Notes: generated by a model from the sequence alone, not told the origin. 64,000 bases of DNA from Anagrus nilaparvatae (GCA_022575985.1 JAKSXM010000007.1:38256501-38320500); one strand, 5' to 3'; positions 44,706 through 55,400 are shown, counted from the stretch's first letter. Translations and numbers: made by a program.

Positions 44706-45296
44706 ACAAAAATACCTATTTTTTATACAAGGGCTAAAGGTGGATCTTTTTGTGGCTAAAGATCCACTTTTAGCTTCGTGTACAAGACATAGTTTTTTAT
44801 TTGGAGATGTAAATTGCTTCCTTTTCATGCAAAAGAAAAAATAATAAGATTAAATCAATAATTTACGTATATACATTTATAAAGAATAATATTAAAAATG
44901 GACGTGGTTAAATAACGAAGTATATACTATTAACCGCAGTCGCGTCGACGGTGCTGTATATTCTATCTCGCTCTCTCTTTATTCACCAGCGCATATGATC
45001 ATCAAAATTCGATTTATTTTTGTCTCTTCTATGATAGCCTAGCGGTTAGCGTGTTAGATTAGTATACTAGAGGTTTGCCGTTCGAATCCGACAATAGATT
45101 CTGGTTTTTTTTTTAAGTATAATAAAAATATTTAAAAAAAAATAAAATGCTATAGTATGATAAAATGTATAATGTGTTATAACTACGCTTAAAAGTAGTC
45201 ACTTTCTTCCCTAGAAAAAAAAAAGTGGAAAAAATGCTTGTTTTAAGCATAGTTTTCAGGGCAGAAAAGGAAGCATATTTACATCATGAAATAAAA
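44706..45296. other. Insertion inside the Polinton integrase
   Basis: Includes a short hairpin (GGGCTAAAGGTGGATC with GATCCACTTTTAGC), a GC-richer segment at 44936-45000 and the tRNA-like sequence at 45028-45098. No coding function is evident. It ends with a 30-bp duplication (GCCAGAGATACAAAACAAAA). Confidence 0.5.
45028..45098 (+). tRNA. tRNA-Thr(AGT)-like sequence
   Basis: Cloverleaf features: acceptor bases TCTAT/ATAGA, A box TAGCCTAGCGGTTAG, anticodon loop TTAGTAT giving AGT, and a canonical B box (GTTCGAATCC) within a paired T arm (TTGCCG with CGACAA). The anticodon stem has one mismatch. A T-run follows at 45106. It could be a functional tRNA-Thr, a pseudogene or a tRNA-derived SINE head. 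Confidence 0.5.
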
Positions 45297-45448
45297 ATAA
45301 ATTTTGCCAGAGATACAAAACAAAAAATAAATTTGCCAGAGATACAAAACAAAAAGTAAAAGATTGGTTGAGCAAACAAGACGCATATACATTGCATAAG
45401 TCGGTTACAAAAAATTTTCCTCGACACACGTACAATGTATCAAGTATT
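45297..45448 (+). pseudogene. Polinton integrase, second segment
   Basis: DTKQKVKDWLSKQDAYTLHK then SVTKNFPRHTYNV. This is the conserved stretch that precedes the zinc-binding and catalytic core of Polinton integrases. It is cut off by the LTR element that begins at 45449. Confidence 0.8.
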
Positions 45449-45777
45449 AGTAACGAGTCTATGTGTAATAGCCTCGTTAAATATTATTGTGACCTTTGGC
45501 TTAAAATAATTTAGTAGGATTAGACAAGTATTGTAAAGATAACGAAATAGACAGTCATAAGTTCCTAATCTATAATTTCTAAGGCATAAGTCTAGTAGTT
45601 TACTCAACCTGTAGAGAAATAGACCTAATTTTCGTTTCTCTTATTTTAGGTAATGTATCATAATTGATTAATGTAAAACATAGAATTAATTTATTGTTAA
45701 AAATAAAATAAAACTCTTATTTTAGAGCAACTCAAAGGTCGTAATTATTTAAATACACTACTCAAAATATAGACACA
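45449..45777 (+). repeat. 5' LTR
   Basis: About 329 bp with TAACGAGTCTATGTGTAATA at the start and CACTACTCAAAATATAGACACA-type end. The AAATAAAACTCTTATTTTAG phrase could contain the polyadenylation signal. Confidence 0.8.
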
Positions 45778-47091
45778 TCATAAATCGACAATTTTGTCAA
45801 CAAAAATTATGAAATTCTAATTGTTCTTTGGTAAATTACGGGGGAAAAAATAATATATTAAAAAATTAAAAATAGAGTTTATAGAGTAAAATTTTGACAG
45901 TTCTAAAAATGTTTAAACAAATTCAGAATAAAACTAATAAAAATTTGATTATTAACAAAATAAAAATAAATTTCCTACTTAGGAATAAACTTGATAAATT
46001 TAATAAAACGTTTGAAAAAAAAACAGATTAAATAGAAATTAGAGACTTAAAATATAATAGATTCAAAAATATTTATAAAAATGAATTAAATTTATAGAAA
46101 TTGATATAATCAAAAATATTGGACATTAGAAATAGAAATAATATAAATACAAAAAAAAATAAATAAAAAGATAAAATGAAAATTGAATTTAAATTTTTTG
46201 AAAGTGAGTTTTATACACTTGATTATAATATAAGATAGTTGAAAGTACAGTATTGAGAAAAAAAAAATAATAAAAATTTTGTAAAGAGACAGATAACACA
46301 TATTCATATAAAGAAATGTAATAAGAGCCTCGGTAGCTCTGTGGTTAGGGCGTTGGACTTCAGACCTGAAGGTTCGTGGTTCCATTCCCGGCTATATCAA
46401 CATCAAGTTTATTTACTTGCGAAAAATGCTTGATGTTCTTCTACCGTGGGTTCTAGGATTAAGGCATCCGCATAATGTTTAAAAAAAAAAAAAAAAAAAT
46501 TATCATTATGTGGATAACGCGGTCCGAAGTGCTGAATAATGAATAAAAACTAATGGCAGGACTAGATTCCTGAGGAAATTTTACTATAGTACCTCTTTTT
46601 TTATAATTTTCAATCGTTTCAAGAAGGAATTGCATATAAAAGAAGAATGAGCGGCTGAGGAAAGATGAAAACGTGTTTTTTTTTCAAAATTTGCCCTGGG
46701 CTTAGTTTTCAATATTAAGGGCTAAATTTTGGGGACATAGTCCATTTTGGATAGTTAATTGGCAAAAAAAACTTTTTAGCCGGTTTCAGCGACCCAACGT
46801 GGAAACTTTTGCTGAATTCACTAAGAATCACTCATAAATAATAATTTGAAATAATTAAATAAATAGAAAAATATTACAAATCTAATAAAACTTAAAAGAA
46901 AGAAAAAACTTAAGATAATAATACTAATAAAAATTTCATCGCAAAAAAATAAATAAATAGGGTTTTTTAAGAATTTATAAAGTTTTTATGGCCTCTCAAC
47001 TAACTTTAGTTAACCCTCATTGAAAATTGACCTCTGAACTCAGAACAGGTGAAGTCAAATAATTTTAATGGATTCTTAACTCATTGAGTTA
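45778..47091 (+). other. LTR element body, no gene seen
   Basis: AT-rich. Aside from the tRNA-like sequence there is an A-run at 46480-46498 and a GC-richer block at 46500-46580. No gag or pol motif. Confidence 0.5.
46326..46393 (+). tRNA. tRNA-like sequence, anticodon TCA
   Basis: AGCC at the start pairs with GGCT at the end, an A-box-like stretch reads TAGCTCTGTGGTTAGG, the anticodon loop CTTCAGA gives TCA at 46360-46362, and the B box is GGTTCCATTCC (one deviation). The T arm pairs poorly. TCA is the anticodon of opal suppressor and selenocysteine tRNAs, but the arms do not fit the long selenocysteine form. Probably a decayed tRNA or SINE head. Confidence 0.45.
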
Positions 47092-47093
47092 TA

Positions 47094-48756
47094 CTCCAGT
47101 CAAATCGCGGTTGAGGGTGTATTTTCACTGGCCAACATGAGATTTTCTCTACTATATGTTTTTTGGGTCGCTGATCATGAAAATTGGGGATATTTCTGGG
47201 AGATATTTTCGGAACACCCTTAAATTTGCAAAAACTACCCCCAAAAAGGGGTTTTTTTGATATATTAGCAAACTGGGTTTCTAGATTTAGCCAAGAATTA
47301 GTCTTAGAGGGTTTTTTGGGTCGCTGAACAAGAATCTGAGGCAGTTTTTTAAAAATAATTAATATTTTACCCTTAAATTAGCAAAAACAACTCCAGAATC
47401 AGAAGACTCAATTCAAGATATGGATTATGATGTAGATTCTTCAATTATGGCATCAGAAAACTCAATCCAGGATATGGATAATGACTAATCATATTTCAAT
47501 AGCAATTTTAAAAAAAATCCAATTTTAATTTAAATTTTATTTTATTTTTAACGCTTTTTATTTTACTTGTAATGTAAATTTTTTGTATTATTCATGCAGT
47601 GTTTACAATTAAGTGATTGTATAAATTTTTATTTGTATTATTATTTGTAAGTATTGTAATATTTTATATTATTGTATTTTTATAATTTCTTTTAACCTGT
47701 ATTATTTTCTATTATTAAAAATTATTTTTACATAAATTTTACGAATACTTTATTTACAATAGTTTGCAAATAAATAATAAATTAAAGTTAAATATCCAAA
47801 AAAAACTCCTATTGTTTGAGAGCATTTTAGTTATGTATAGGTGTGTAACATTTATTTTTCCTGAAAATTCCTAAGAAATGTTTTTGCTAATTTAACGGTA
47901 AAATATTGATTACCCACAAAAAATTTCCCCAATTAGAAAATAGATCAGAATGTTTATCAGCGACCCAAAAAACCCATTAGGACTTAATTTGGTCGCTCAA
48001 AGTGCGGAAATAGCAAAACCACCCCATTTAGGGGTTGTTTCTGCTAATTTAAGGGGGAAATAATAATTATTTATAAAAAATTCCCCCGAATTCTTGATTA
48101 GCGACTCAAAAAACCCGTTATGACTTTATTTGGTCGCTCAAAGTGCGGAAATAGCAAAAACACCCCTTTTAGGGGTTGTTTCTGCTAATTTAAGGGTGAA
48201 ATAATAATTATTTATAAAAAATTCCCCCACATTCTTGATCAGCGACTCAAAAAACCCGTTAGGACTTTATTTGGTCGCTCGAAGTGCGGAAATAGCAAAA
48301 ACATCTCTTTTAGGGGTTGTTTCTGCTAATTTAAGGGTGAAATATTAATTATTTATTAAAAATTCCCCCAAATTCTTGATTAGCGACCCAAAAAACCCAT
48401 ATGGACTTAATCTGGTCGCTTAAAGTGCGAAAATAGCAAAAACACCCCTTTTTAAGGGTAATTTTTGCTAATTTAAGGGTGAAATATTAATTATTCACAA
48501 AAAACTACCTCAGATTCTTGTTCAGCGACCCAAAAAACCCCGTAAGACCAATTCTTGGCTAAATCTAGAAACCCAGTTTGCTAATATATCAAAAAAACCC
48601 CTTTTTGGGGGTACTTTTTGCAAATATAAGGGTGTTCCGAAAATATCTCCCGGAAATAACCCCGATTTTCGTGATCAGCGACCCAAAAAACATATAGTAG
48701 AGCGAATCTCATGTTGGCCAGTGAAAATACACCCACCCCCCGCGATTTGACTGGAG
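47094..48756. mobile_element. Family A foldback element, copy 3
   Basis: TA (47092-47093 and 48757-48758) flanks ends CTCCAGTCAAATCGCGG, the clearest copy of the family. The left end continues with TGTATTTTCACTGGCC and GGGTCGCTGATCATG. Arms contain four to five tandem units of about 130 bp (47870-48510) with GGTCGCTCAAAGTGCGG and ACACCCCTTTTAGGGG. The centre (47397-47870) is foreign: a coding fragment and its AT-rich 3' region. The TA duplication points to a Tc1/mariner-type transposase, which is absent. Confidence 0.8.
47397..47490 (+). pseudogene. Captured 3' end of an acidic protein gene
   Basis: The only coding-like sequence in the foldback element: an acidic stretch with PESEDSIQDMDYDVDSSI and ASENSIQDMDND before a TAA near 47488. 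The motif SE(D/N)SIQDMD occurs twice, so it is an internal repeat. It is followed by AT-rich 3' sequence with ATAAATAATAAA. The gene is not recognised. It looks like a piece of a host gene, 3' end included, carried by the element. Confidence 0.5.
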
Positions 48757-49390
48757 TAGGAGGCCTACTTTGAAATGACCGCTGAATTTTATAAACATTA
48801 CAAAATTGTAGAAGATACGAGCTTCATACAGTATACAATTTCTTAAGGAATTAAAAAAATTATAATAGTTGAAGATTTGCTACGTGTAATACGATTTCTT
48901 AAGGAATCAGAAAATCAAGACTACAGAAGACAAGATTTAAAACATAGATAAAAAACTTTTTAAAATTAAAAAAAAAAATAACAAAATTGTTGTATTATAA
49001 TAGAAATAATTTATATTCTCGCGGGCATTATGTATAATACAGTAACACAATGTACAAGATAGTTCCCACCCCTTTCTTTTCCTATCCAGTATCTTTTGCT
49101 ACATCAGGCCATAAGGCTGTATCAATAAAAGTACAATTATACGTTAATCTAAAAGTTTATTTATTTGATCCTTTTATGCGTGCCCTAAATTAATTACTAT
49201 AAAAATTAAAAATTATAAAAATAAAATCAAAGTAATTAAAATGAAGAAAGTTGTTAATATGTATGAATCAATTTCTGCAAATAAGAATATAATATAAACA
49301 CAGTAATAAAATATTATGAAAATGGGATTGAGAGTAGGTCTATATAATATCATATAAATTGTGACCAGTTTCTTGACCGAGGAGGGAAGA
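48757..49390. other. LTR element body with possible LINE 3' end
   Basis: AT-rich. Around 49060-49140 the words CTTTTGCTACATCAGGCC and GGCTGTATCAATAAA resemble a Jockey-type 3' terminus with polyadenylation signal. A short peptide-like VEDLLRVIRFLKE occurs at 48865-48930, perhaps a leftover of a coding region. The polypurine tract precedes the 3' LTR at 49381. Confidence 0.45.
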
Positions 49391-49707
49391 TGTAACGAGT
49401 CTATGTATAATAGCCTCTTTAATTATTATTGTGACCTTCAGTTTAAAATAATTTAATAAGATTAGACATCTATTGTAAAGATAATGAAATAGATAGTCAT
49501 AAGTTTCTAATGTATAATTTCTAAGGTATAAGTATTTAGTAGTTTATTCGACATGTAGAGAAATAGACCTAGTTGTCGTTTTTCTTATTTTAGGTAATGT
49601 ATCATAATTGATTAATGTAAAATATTTTAAAAATAAAATAAAACTCTTATTTTAGAGCAACACAAAGATCGTAATTATTTAAATAAACTACTCAAAATAT
49701 AGACACA
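49391..49707 (+). repeat. 3' LTR
   Basis: About 317 bp, starting TGTAACGAGTCTATG and ending AGACACA. Followed by a (TA)n run (49708-49725). Confidence 0.8.
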
Positions 49708-49719
49708 TTATATATATAT

Positions 49720-50525
49720 ATATATGACTGTTTTGAAGCTAACTTGGCAGATTTTGGTTCGGTAAAATCTTTTAACGAAAATTACACTTTTGTACTCTTT
49801 TTCATTGATGTCGCTTTGAGTCTGGTGCTTCTGTAGCTGGCGCTCTGCGTAAAATTTTCACCAAAACCCCCGATAAACTACCGGTGGTTTTGTGATCTGA
49901 TAAAGGCCATGAGTTTACAGCTAAAGTGGTTCAAAATGTTTTTAACCAGTTTAATATTGAGTTTCGTTTGAATCGGAATCCCGGCGCTAAAATTGCAATA
50001 GCAGAACGCGTCATTCAAACTATAAAACATCGTTTGTGGCGTTATTTTACGCGTAAAAATACACGCAGATACTTTACAATCTATCGTGCATTCTTACAAC
50101 CACAACCTACATTCATATACAATGATGACTCCTGCTAGTGTGAATTTACATAACGCTGACATTGCCCGCTCCAATCTGGCAAAAAGGTATACGCAGTTTA
50201 ATGAAAAAAAAAATCAAGAAAACACCAAAATATAGCGTCGATTCAGTGATACGCACCTGTCACGCTCCAGACGTTTTTCGAAAAGGATACAAAAATGGGT
50301 TGACATTAGAATTATTTAAAGTTGCACGCGTTGCCACTGCAAGGCAATCACCAGTGTATACTTTGGTAGATTTACACGGTGAAATTATAGACGGAATTCA
50401 CTACGAGGAAGAACTTTGTCCTGTCAGGAAAAACTTGAACGAGACAGCATTTGAAATTGACGAAATTTTAGAAACATAGGGTCGCGGTAAATCTAAGAAA
50501 TACCTCGTTAGTTGGCGCGGTTATA
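49720..50525 (+). pseudogene. Polinton integrase, catalytic core to chromodomain
   Basis: Continues the integrase on the far side of the LTR element: FEANLADFGSVKSFNENYTF (with a catalytic-region Asp), FIDVALSLV-like region, SDKGHEFTAK (the second catalytic D and conserved GHEF), NVFNQFNIEF, IAIAERVIQTIKHRL. Then (50162-50480) a C-terminal region ends in YLVSWRGY, the start of the chromodomain signature carried by Polinton integrases. A stop at 49891 in front of SDKGHEF and a frameshift near 50140 break it, and sequence after WRGY is replaced by foldback-family DNA. Polinton integrases insert the element into the genome. Confidence 0.8.
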
Positions 50526-51250
50526 TGTCTAGCTTGGTCTATTCAGGTTTCTTAGGTCGCTGATCAAGAATTTTAAGGATTTTTTTTAATGAAAAATAAT
50601 TTACCTTTCAATTAGCTAAAATAAACTTAAAAGGGGTGTCTTTGCTACTTTCGCAATTTGAGTGTCTAAATTTGGTCCATGTGGGTTTATCGAGTAACTG
50701 GTCAATAATTTCGTGGAAATTTTATGATAAATAATAATTCAACCATAAATTAGCAAAAATTACGAACTTCAGGTAATCCAATATTTTTTATCGGTCAAAA
50801 AGTTTGAAAAATTTCCAAACAAAATAAAATAAATAATTTTTACTCTTTTAAGGGAAGCATTGCATTTTTATATAACTCCCAAAAATTCTTGGTAAGAGCT
50901 CCAAAAAACCTTTAATGGCTAAATACAAACACTCAAATTGCAAATACATCAAAAATACCTCTTTTTAGGGGTAGTTTTTGTAAATGAATGAATTTACCCC
51001 AATATATCTCGGAAAAGACCCCGAAATTCGTGTTCAGTGACCCAAAAAACCCAGTAATTGTACACTTTCAGGGTCTAAATTTGGACCGTATGGGTATTTT
51101 AAAAATTGAGTAAAACATCCCTTTTAGAGTTTTTTTTGTGCTAATTTAAGGGTGAAATATAAATCTTTTATAAAAAATTCCCTCAAATTTTTGATAAGCG
51201 ACCCAAAAAACCCCCACGGGCTTAATCTGGTCGCTCAAAGTGCGAAAATA

Positions 51251-52182
51251 GCAAAAATACTAAAAAATAAATTAAAAACAATAAATTTTTTATTAAAAAT
51301 AAAAATTTTATTTTTTCCGTCTTATAGTGACAAGTCAATTATTATAAACTGACGCGTTTCGAGATATGTAATCTCATTTTCAAAGATTTATGAAAATTTT
51401 TTTATTTTCGTGTCATCTCTTTGATATAACGAAGTATACTGAAGATAAATTTATTATATTATTACATTTAAAATTTTTAAAATTTTATCGTTTACATATA
51501 CAAACATAGAATATTTATTATTTATTTACATTTTATATTGAACTATTATTATTATTATTAAGATTTAAATATTTTATTGCTGTATCGTATAAATAATTTG
51601 AATTAAAATTTAATTGATCATTAAGTAACAGATGTGGATTTTTTTGATATTCTACATATATAAAAAACTCTTCTACAGCATTCATATATTTACCTTTTTT
51701 ACAATAATATAAAGCTTCTAAATTTTTATTAAGAATATCAAAAAAAATCCACATCTGTTACTTAATGATCAATTAAATTTTAATTCAAATTATTTATACG
51801 ATACAGCAATAAAATATTTAAATCTTAATAATAATAATAATAGTTCAATATAAAATGTAAATAAATAATAAATATTCTATGTTTGTATATGTAAACGATA
51901 AAATTTTAAAAATTTTAAATGTAATAATATAATAAATTTATCTTCAGTATACTTCGTTATATCAAAGAGATGACACGAAAATAAAAAAATTTTCATAAAT
52001 CTTTGAAAATGAGATTACATATCTCGAAACGCGTCAGTTTATAATAATTGACTTGTCACTATAAGACGGAAAAAATAAAATTTTTATTTTTAATAAAAAA
52101 TTTATTGTTTTTAATTTATTTTTTAAATTATATAGTGAACGGACACATAAAATAAAAAAATGTTTTACTTCGCAAAAATACT
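51251..52182. mobile_element. Second Penelope-like element as head-to-head pair
   Basis: Two almost identical arms (51267 to about 51650, and about 51736 to 52125) in opposite orientation, separated by about 85 bp, with 3' ends outward. The minus-strand frame 51533-51754 reads EEFFIYVEYQKNPHLLLNDQ and LNFNSNYLYDTAIKYLNL, the C-terminal tail of a Penelope endonuclease (LNDQ..F..N.L). The 3' tail contains a hammerhead-like motif. The target duplication GCAAAAATACT is at 51251-51261 and 52172-52182. The right arm extends about 45 bp further than the left. Confidence 0.8.
52001..52036 (+). ncRNA. Hammerhead-like motif of second Penelope pair
   Basis: TTGAAAAT, stem GAGAT/ATCTC, then CGAAACGCGTC. 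The same motif is found reversed in the left arm at about 51351-51385. Core positions differ from CTGATGA, so activity is uncertain. Confidence 0.4.
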
Positions 52183-52338
52183 CCCTTTTAGGAATAATTT
52201 TTGCTAATTTAAGGGTTAAATATTCATTATTCATTAAAAATTCCCCGAAATTCTTGATCTGTGATCAAAAAAAAAATATAGTAAAGCAAACCTCATTGGC
52301 AAGTGAAACTACACCTCGTCCCTGCAATTTGACTGGAG

Positions 52339-52734
52339 TATAGGGCAATTTTACAATATAAATTGTTATCGTTAATTAGCTATCGTTAAAATTGGCTATC
52401 GTTAATTGTTGCCATCGCAAGTAAAATGTGATTTATAAATAATATAAGCTACAAGAATATAAAAATTATTCAGGAAAAAATTTCCTACTATTTTTTTCTT
52501 TATTTTTTTTTTTTTTTGTAACAAATAAAATAACAAAAAAATTATTTTTTCTCATGTAATTATATAATAATATGAGCTCGATATACATTTACATAAAAAG
52601 TAGCCCCCGAAGTATTTTTTGATCTCCAGTTCCATGATTATTATTATGTTATAAATTAGCAAAAAATGTCTTAAATTAGCAAAAATTATGTTCCATGATA
52701 GTATAGTTTTTTTTCCTGAAAAATATTTGAATTA
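52339..52734. other. Intergenic, no gene seen
   Basis: AT-rich with T-runs. Confidence 0.5.
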
Positions 52735-52885
52735 TATTGCGTTGATCAATTTGAATCAGAATGAGCTCAAATTGAATTCAGAAAGTACTCTCAATTTGAC
52801 TACAAAATGAAATTTTCTTGAGTAGTTTCAAATCAATTCCTGAATTCAAATTGAACTCATTTTGAATTATTTGTGCCAACTGGGG
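52735..52885. repeat. Dispersed GAATTCAAAA repeat, copy 2
   Basis: Inverted relative of 40610-40760, ending in TTGTGCCAACTGGGG. Contains GAGCTCAAATTGAATTC and CAAATTGAACTCATTTTG words. Confidence 0.55.
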
Positions 52886-53039
52886 TTAAATGTATGTACT
52901 TTTTCCTAAGCATTGTTTAAGGCTACTTACACGTGATTCTAAAGTTTTCAGGTACGCTAATTCCGAATTTTTACGTCCCGATCCTGAAAACGTAGCCATA
53001 ATACCGATTTTATGTAATTTTTGGACAATTATGAGTATT

Positions 53040-53480
53040 TTCTTGACATACTTCATATAAAAACTTTCTAGATTGACTTTAAAATGTCAAATCATATGTT
53101 TTTGTGGTCGCTGATTATGAATTTTGAGGTTATGAGCCCAAAAATTAATCCCGTATAACATATTCGGGCATTTTTACCCGTTTTCGGCGTTTTTTCAGCG
53201 TATTTCACTAAAAACTTACTCAACTCTTATAAAAATGACTTAATTAAGGTTTTTGCGGTCACTGAGTATGAACTTTGATGGGATACCCCGAAATGGTATC
53301 CCATATTACACATTTGGCCATTATTTTTACCGGTTTTTAGCGTTTTTTCAACGTTATTCATAAAAAACTTGAATAAATATTGTATATGTTCTAAACAAAT
53401 CTTATTAAATAAATTTTATTAAAAAATGCCGAAAATGGGTCAAAAAATGGGTGCTAATCACAGCAGCGACCAGAAAACAT
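53040..53480. repeat. Left arm of an inverted structure
   Basis: Two units of about 180 bp that share GGTCGCTGATTATGAATTT-type sequence, TTTTACCCGTTTTCGGCG and TTTTTTCAGCG. The inverted partner is 55560-55880. Confidence 0.65.
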
Positions 53481-53799
53481 CGCTCTTATAACAAATGAAT
53501 AACAAACATATTTTCGCAATTTGTTTATAACTTTTATTTAACCCTTAATTGAACATCTACGCAAATGGCATAATATATTCAAAAATACTTTCTTTATTTC
53601 ACCAAAAAATATGTGTTATGTAAAAAACTTTTTAGTTAAAAATCCTTTCTTTTTTTTTATAATACTAGTTAAAAATTTACTTTATTAAAATTTCATTTAT
53701 AATCTATAATCTGTTATTCAAACTGGACGCAAAAAATTTCACTGTATCGATTTGTATGTTTATTTAAATATTAAGATTATCAATATTAAATTCTAATTT

Positions 53800-54455
53800 A
53801 AGTCATTCAATTTGAAATTTGTTTATTAGTATTTATAAAAATACTAGTAATTCGTAATTCGTTGAACCGCATTCATTTTTTAATTCTGATTTCCCTTAAA
53901 ATTACATATAATTTGAAATCATGTCGCAAGTGGCAGAATTTAGAATTTATCCCTTACATTATTTTTTTTTTTTAAGTGGGGAGGGAAACGGTAATTGATT
54001 ATTCATAAAACATTATTATATAATGCTTATATATGGATTTCAAATTGAGTGACTTATATATTTTAATTATTACGTTTTCTGCTTACCTAAGAGTTTTGCA
54101 GTTTTTTAAATTAACCAGAATATAATTAAAGTTCCAATACAAAACTTTAAATTATATAAAACCTCTTCATTCATAATTTATGTAGAAAGTAAATTATATT
54201 GTGCGATATTTATTAAGCTGTGATAATATTTCAAATTTCCAAAATTTATATGTTTATAAATTTGTATTTATTTATTATAAGAGACGCTCTCTGCTCGTTG
54301 CTGTGATTAGCACTGGGTTGATTGATTAGAAATAGCTTGGGGTCGACATTAATTCAAACTATATGTAATTTTAAGGGAAATCAGATTTAAAAATTGAATG
54401 TGGTTCAACAAATTACAAATTACTAGTATTTTTCTTTGTACAAAGAAAAATACTA
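53800..54455. repeat. Inner inverted repeat, arms about 95 bp
   Basis: Left arm 53815-53910 (AATACTAGTAATTCGTAATT, ATTTCCCTTAAAATTAC) pairs with right arm 54360-54450 (GTAATTTTAAGGGAAAT, AATTACTAGTATTTTT). It lies inside the structure 53040-55880. Confidence 0.65.
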
Positions 54456-54741
54456 GTAATTTGAATGTAATTAGTATCTAGAATCTTGAGTCAGATTTAT
54501 GATGTAGAACGGTTACACTGTATGGCTTTAATTAAACATTTGAATTTAAAAAACTTACATTAATATTTATCATTTACATTAATATTAATCAATTATAATT
54601 ATAAAAGTTTATTAATTTCAATTAAATAACCATATATACGTACAATATTGATGTCGACACCGGCTTTGAATAATAGATTATAAACTATAAATAAAATTAA
54701 GTAGTATCATCCAAAAAAAATCTCCCAAACTGAAGTTATAC
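54456..54741. other. Intergenic, no gene seen
   Basis: AT-rich. The last bases hold the donor-like side of the minus-strand exon-like segment. Confidence 0.4.
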
Positions 54742-54943
54742 CTGAAAAGGGAGTTCCGGTTTGGGGCCAACAAGCGCATGGGGGTTTATAGTGTGTTTAT
54801 CCAGTAAGAATCTGGGGCAAAACCGGCTACCGCATTCGCCGGCGGTCTTCCGGTTGTACTTATACAACTGGACGGTCATGGAAATTTGCGGGTCTTTAAG
54901 GCCCGCAAACATTCCATGGCTGATGTAAGATTCAAAAGATTCC
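54742..54943 (-). pseudogene. Exon-like segment, copy 2, unknown protein
   Basis: Minus-strand copy of 31494-31695 with the same length of 202 nt and no indels. It is preceded by a T-tract ending GTCAAG and followed by CAG then GTATAAC, a good donor. It encodes SYISHGMFAGLKDPQIS, QLYKYNRKTAGE and the fully conserved RFCPRFLLDKHTINP, then PKPELPFQ. The frame is open. I do not recognise the protein. Homology to copy 1 ends just beyond TTCAGTTTGGGA. Confidence 0.45.
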
Positions 54944-55144
54944 CTTGACAAAAAAAAAAAGAAAAAAATTATCAAAAAAAAGAAGAACATATAATACAAA
55001 TGTTACTCAACATTACAATACAATTTTCTAATTTTCTAATTTTTAATTATCACCTTACCTTACTAGCTGTTAAGATTCTAAACCCAAACTATTTTAATTC
55101 TATTTTAAAATATTATGGTATTGTAATGATTGTAAAGAGATAGA
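54944..55144. other. Intergenic, no gene seen
   Basis: A-rich sequence opposite the acceptor side of the exon-like segment. Confidence 0.4.
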
Positions 55145-55400
55145 GAGAGAATTATTCTAAGTCCCTTAATCGATATTATTCCAAGTCCCTAAACCCGAAT
55201 TATTCCAAGTCCCTAAATCGATATTATTTTAAGTCAATAAACCTGTATTATCCTTAATCTGTAAGTCCTTAAGCTCAGATTTTTAAAGTTTCCTAATTAT
55301 TCATTTAACCCCACCCCCTTAAATAGGACAAATTTGACCTCCCTTCCCTTAATTTTCAAGTTCTAAAGTACCCCCTCCCTATAAACATGTTCCATGTTAA
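55145..55400. repeat. 24-bp tandem repeat, dispersed repeat copy
   Basis: ATTATTCCAAGTCCCTAAAC units repeat about every 24 bp from 55155 to 55280, followed by CCACCCCCTTAAATAGG, CCCCCTCCC and ATGTTCCATG. It shares words with 16985-17240. Confidence 0.65.

Larger units (their letters stand above)
45449..49707 (+). mobile_element. Non-coding LTR retrotransposon, 4.26 kb
   Basis: Direct repeats 45449-45777 and 49391-49707 (about 85-90 percent alike by eye) frame a body that lacks gag and pol. The 3' copy begins TGTAACGAG and is preceded by a polypurine tract (GGAGGGAAGA). Both end AGACACA. Target duplication is unclear: the left copy begins AG rather than TG. The body holds a tRNA-like sequence, a family A foldback element with a gene fragment and AT-rich stretches. 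It interrupts the Polinton integrase. Confidence 0.75.
50526..52338. mobile_element. Family A foldback element, copy 4, with Penelope insertion
   Basis: The left end is missing; the sequence begins with TTAGGTCGCTGATCAAG inside the chromodomain of the integrase. It contains several tandem units (GGTCGCTCAAAGTGCG). The right terminus CTGGAG at 52333-52338 is followed by TA. A Penelope head-to-head pair is inserted at 51262-52171 between two copies of GCAAAAATACT. Confidence 0.7.

Noticed and set aside
51152..52234. Two frames ending in the same peptide (FLLKIKILFFPSYSDKSIIIN type)
   Set aside because: The shared part is the 3' tail of the inverted Penelope pair read on both strands. It is non-coding there.
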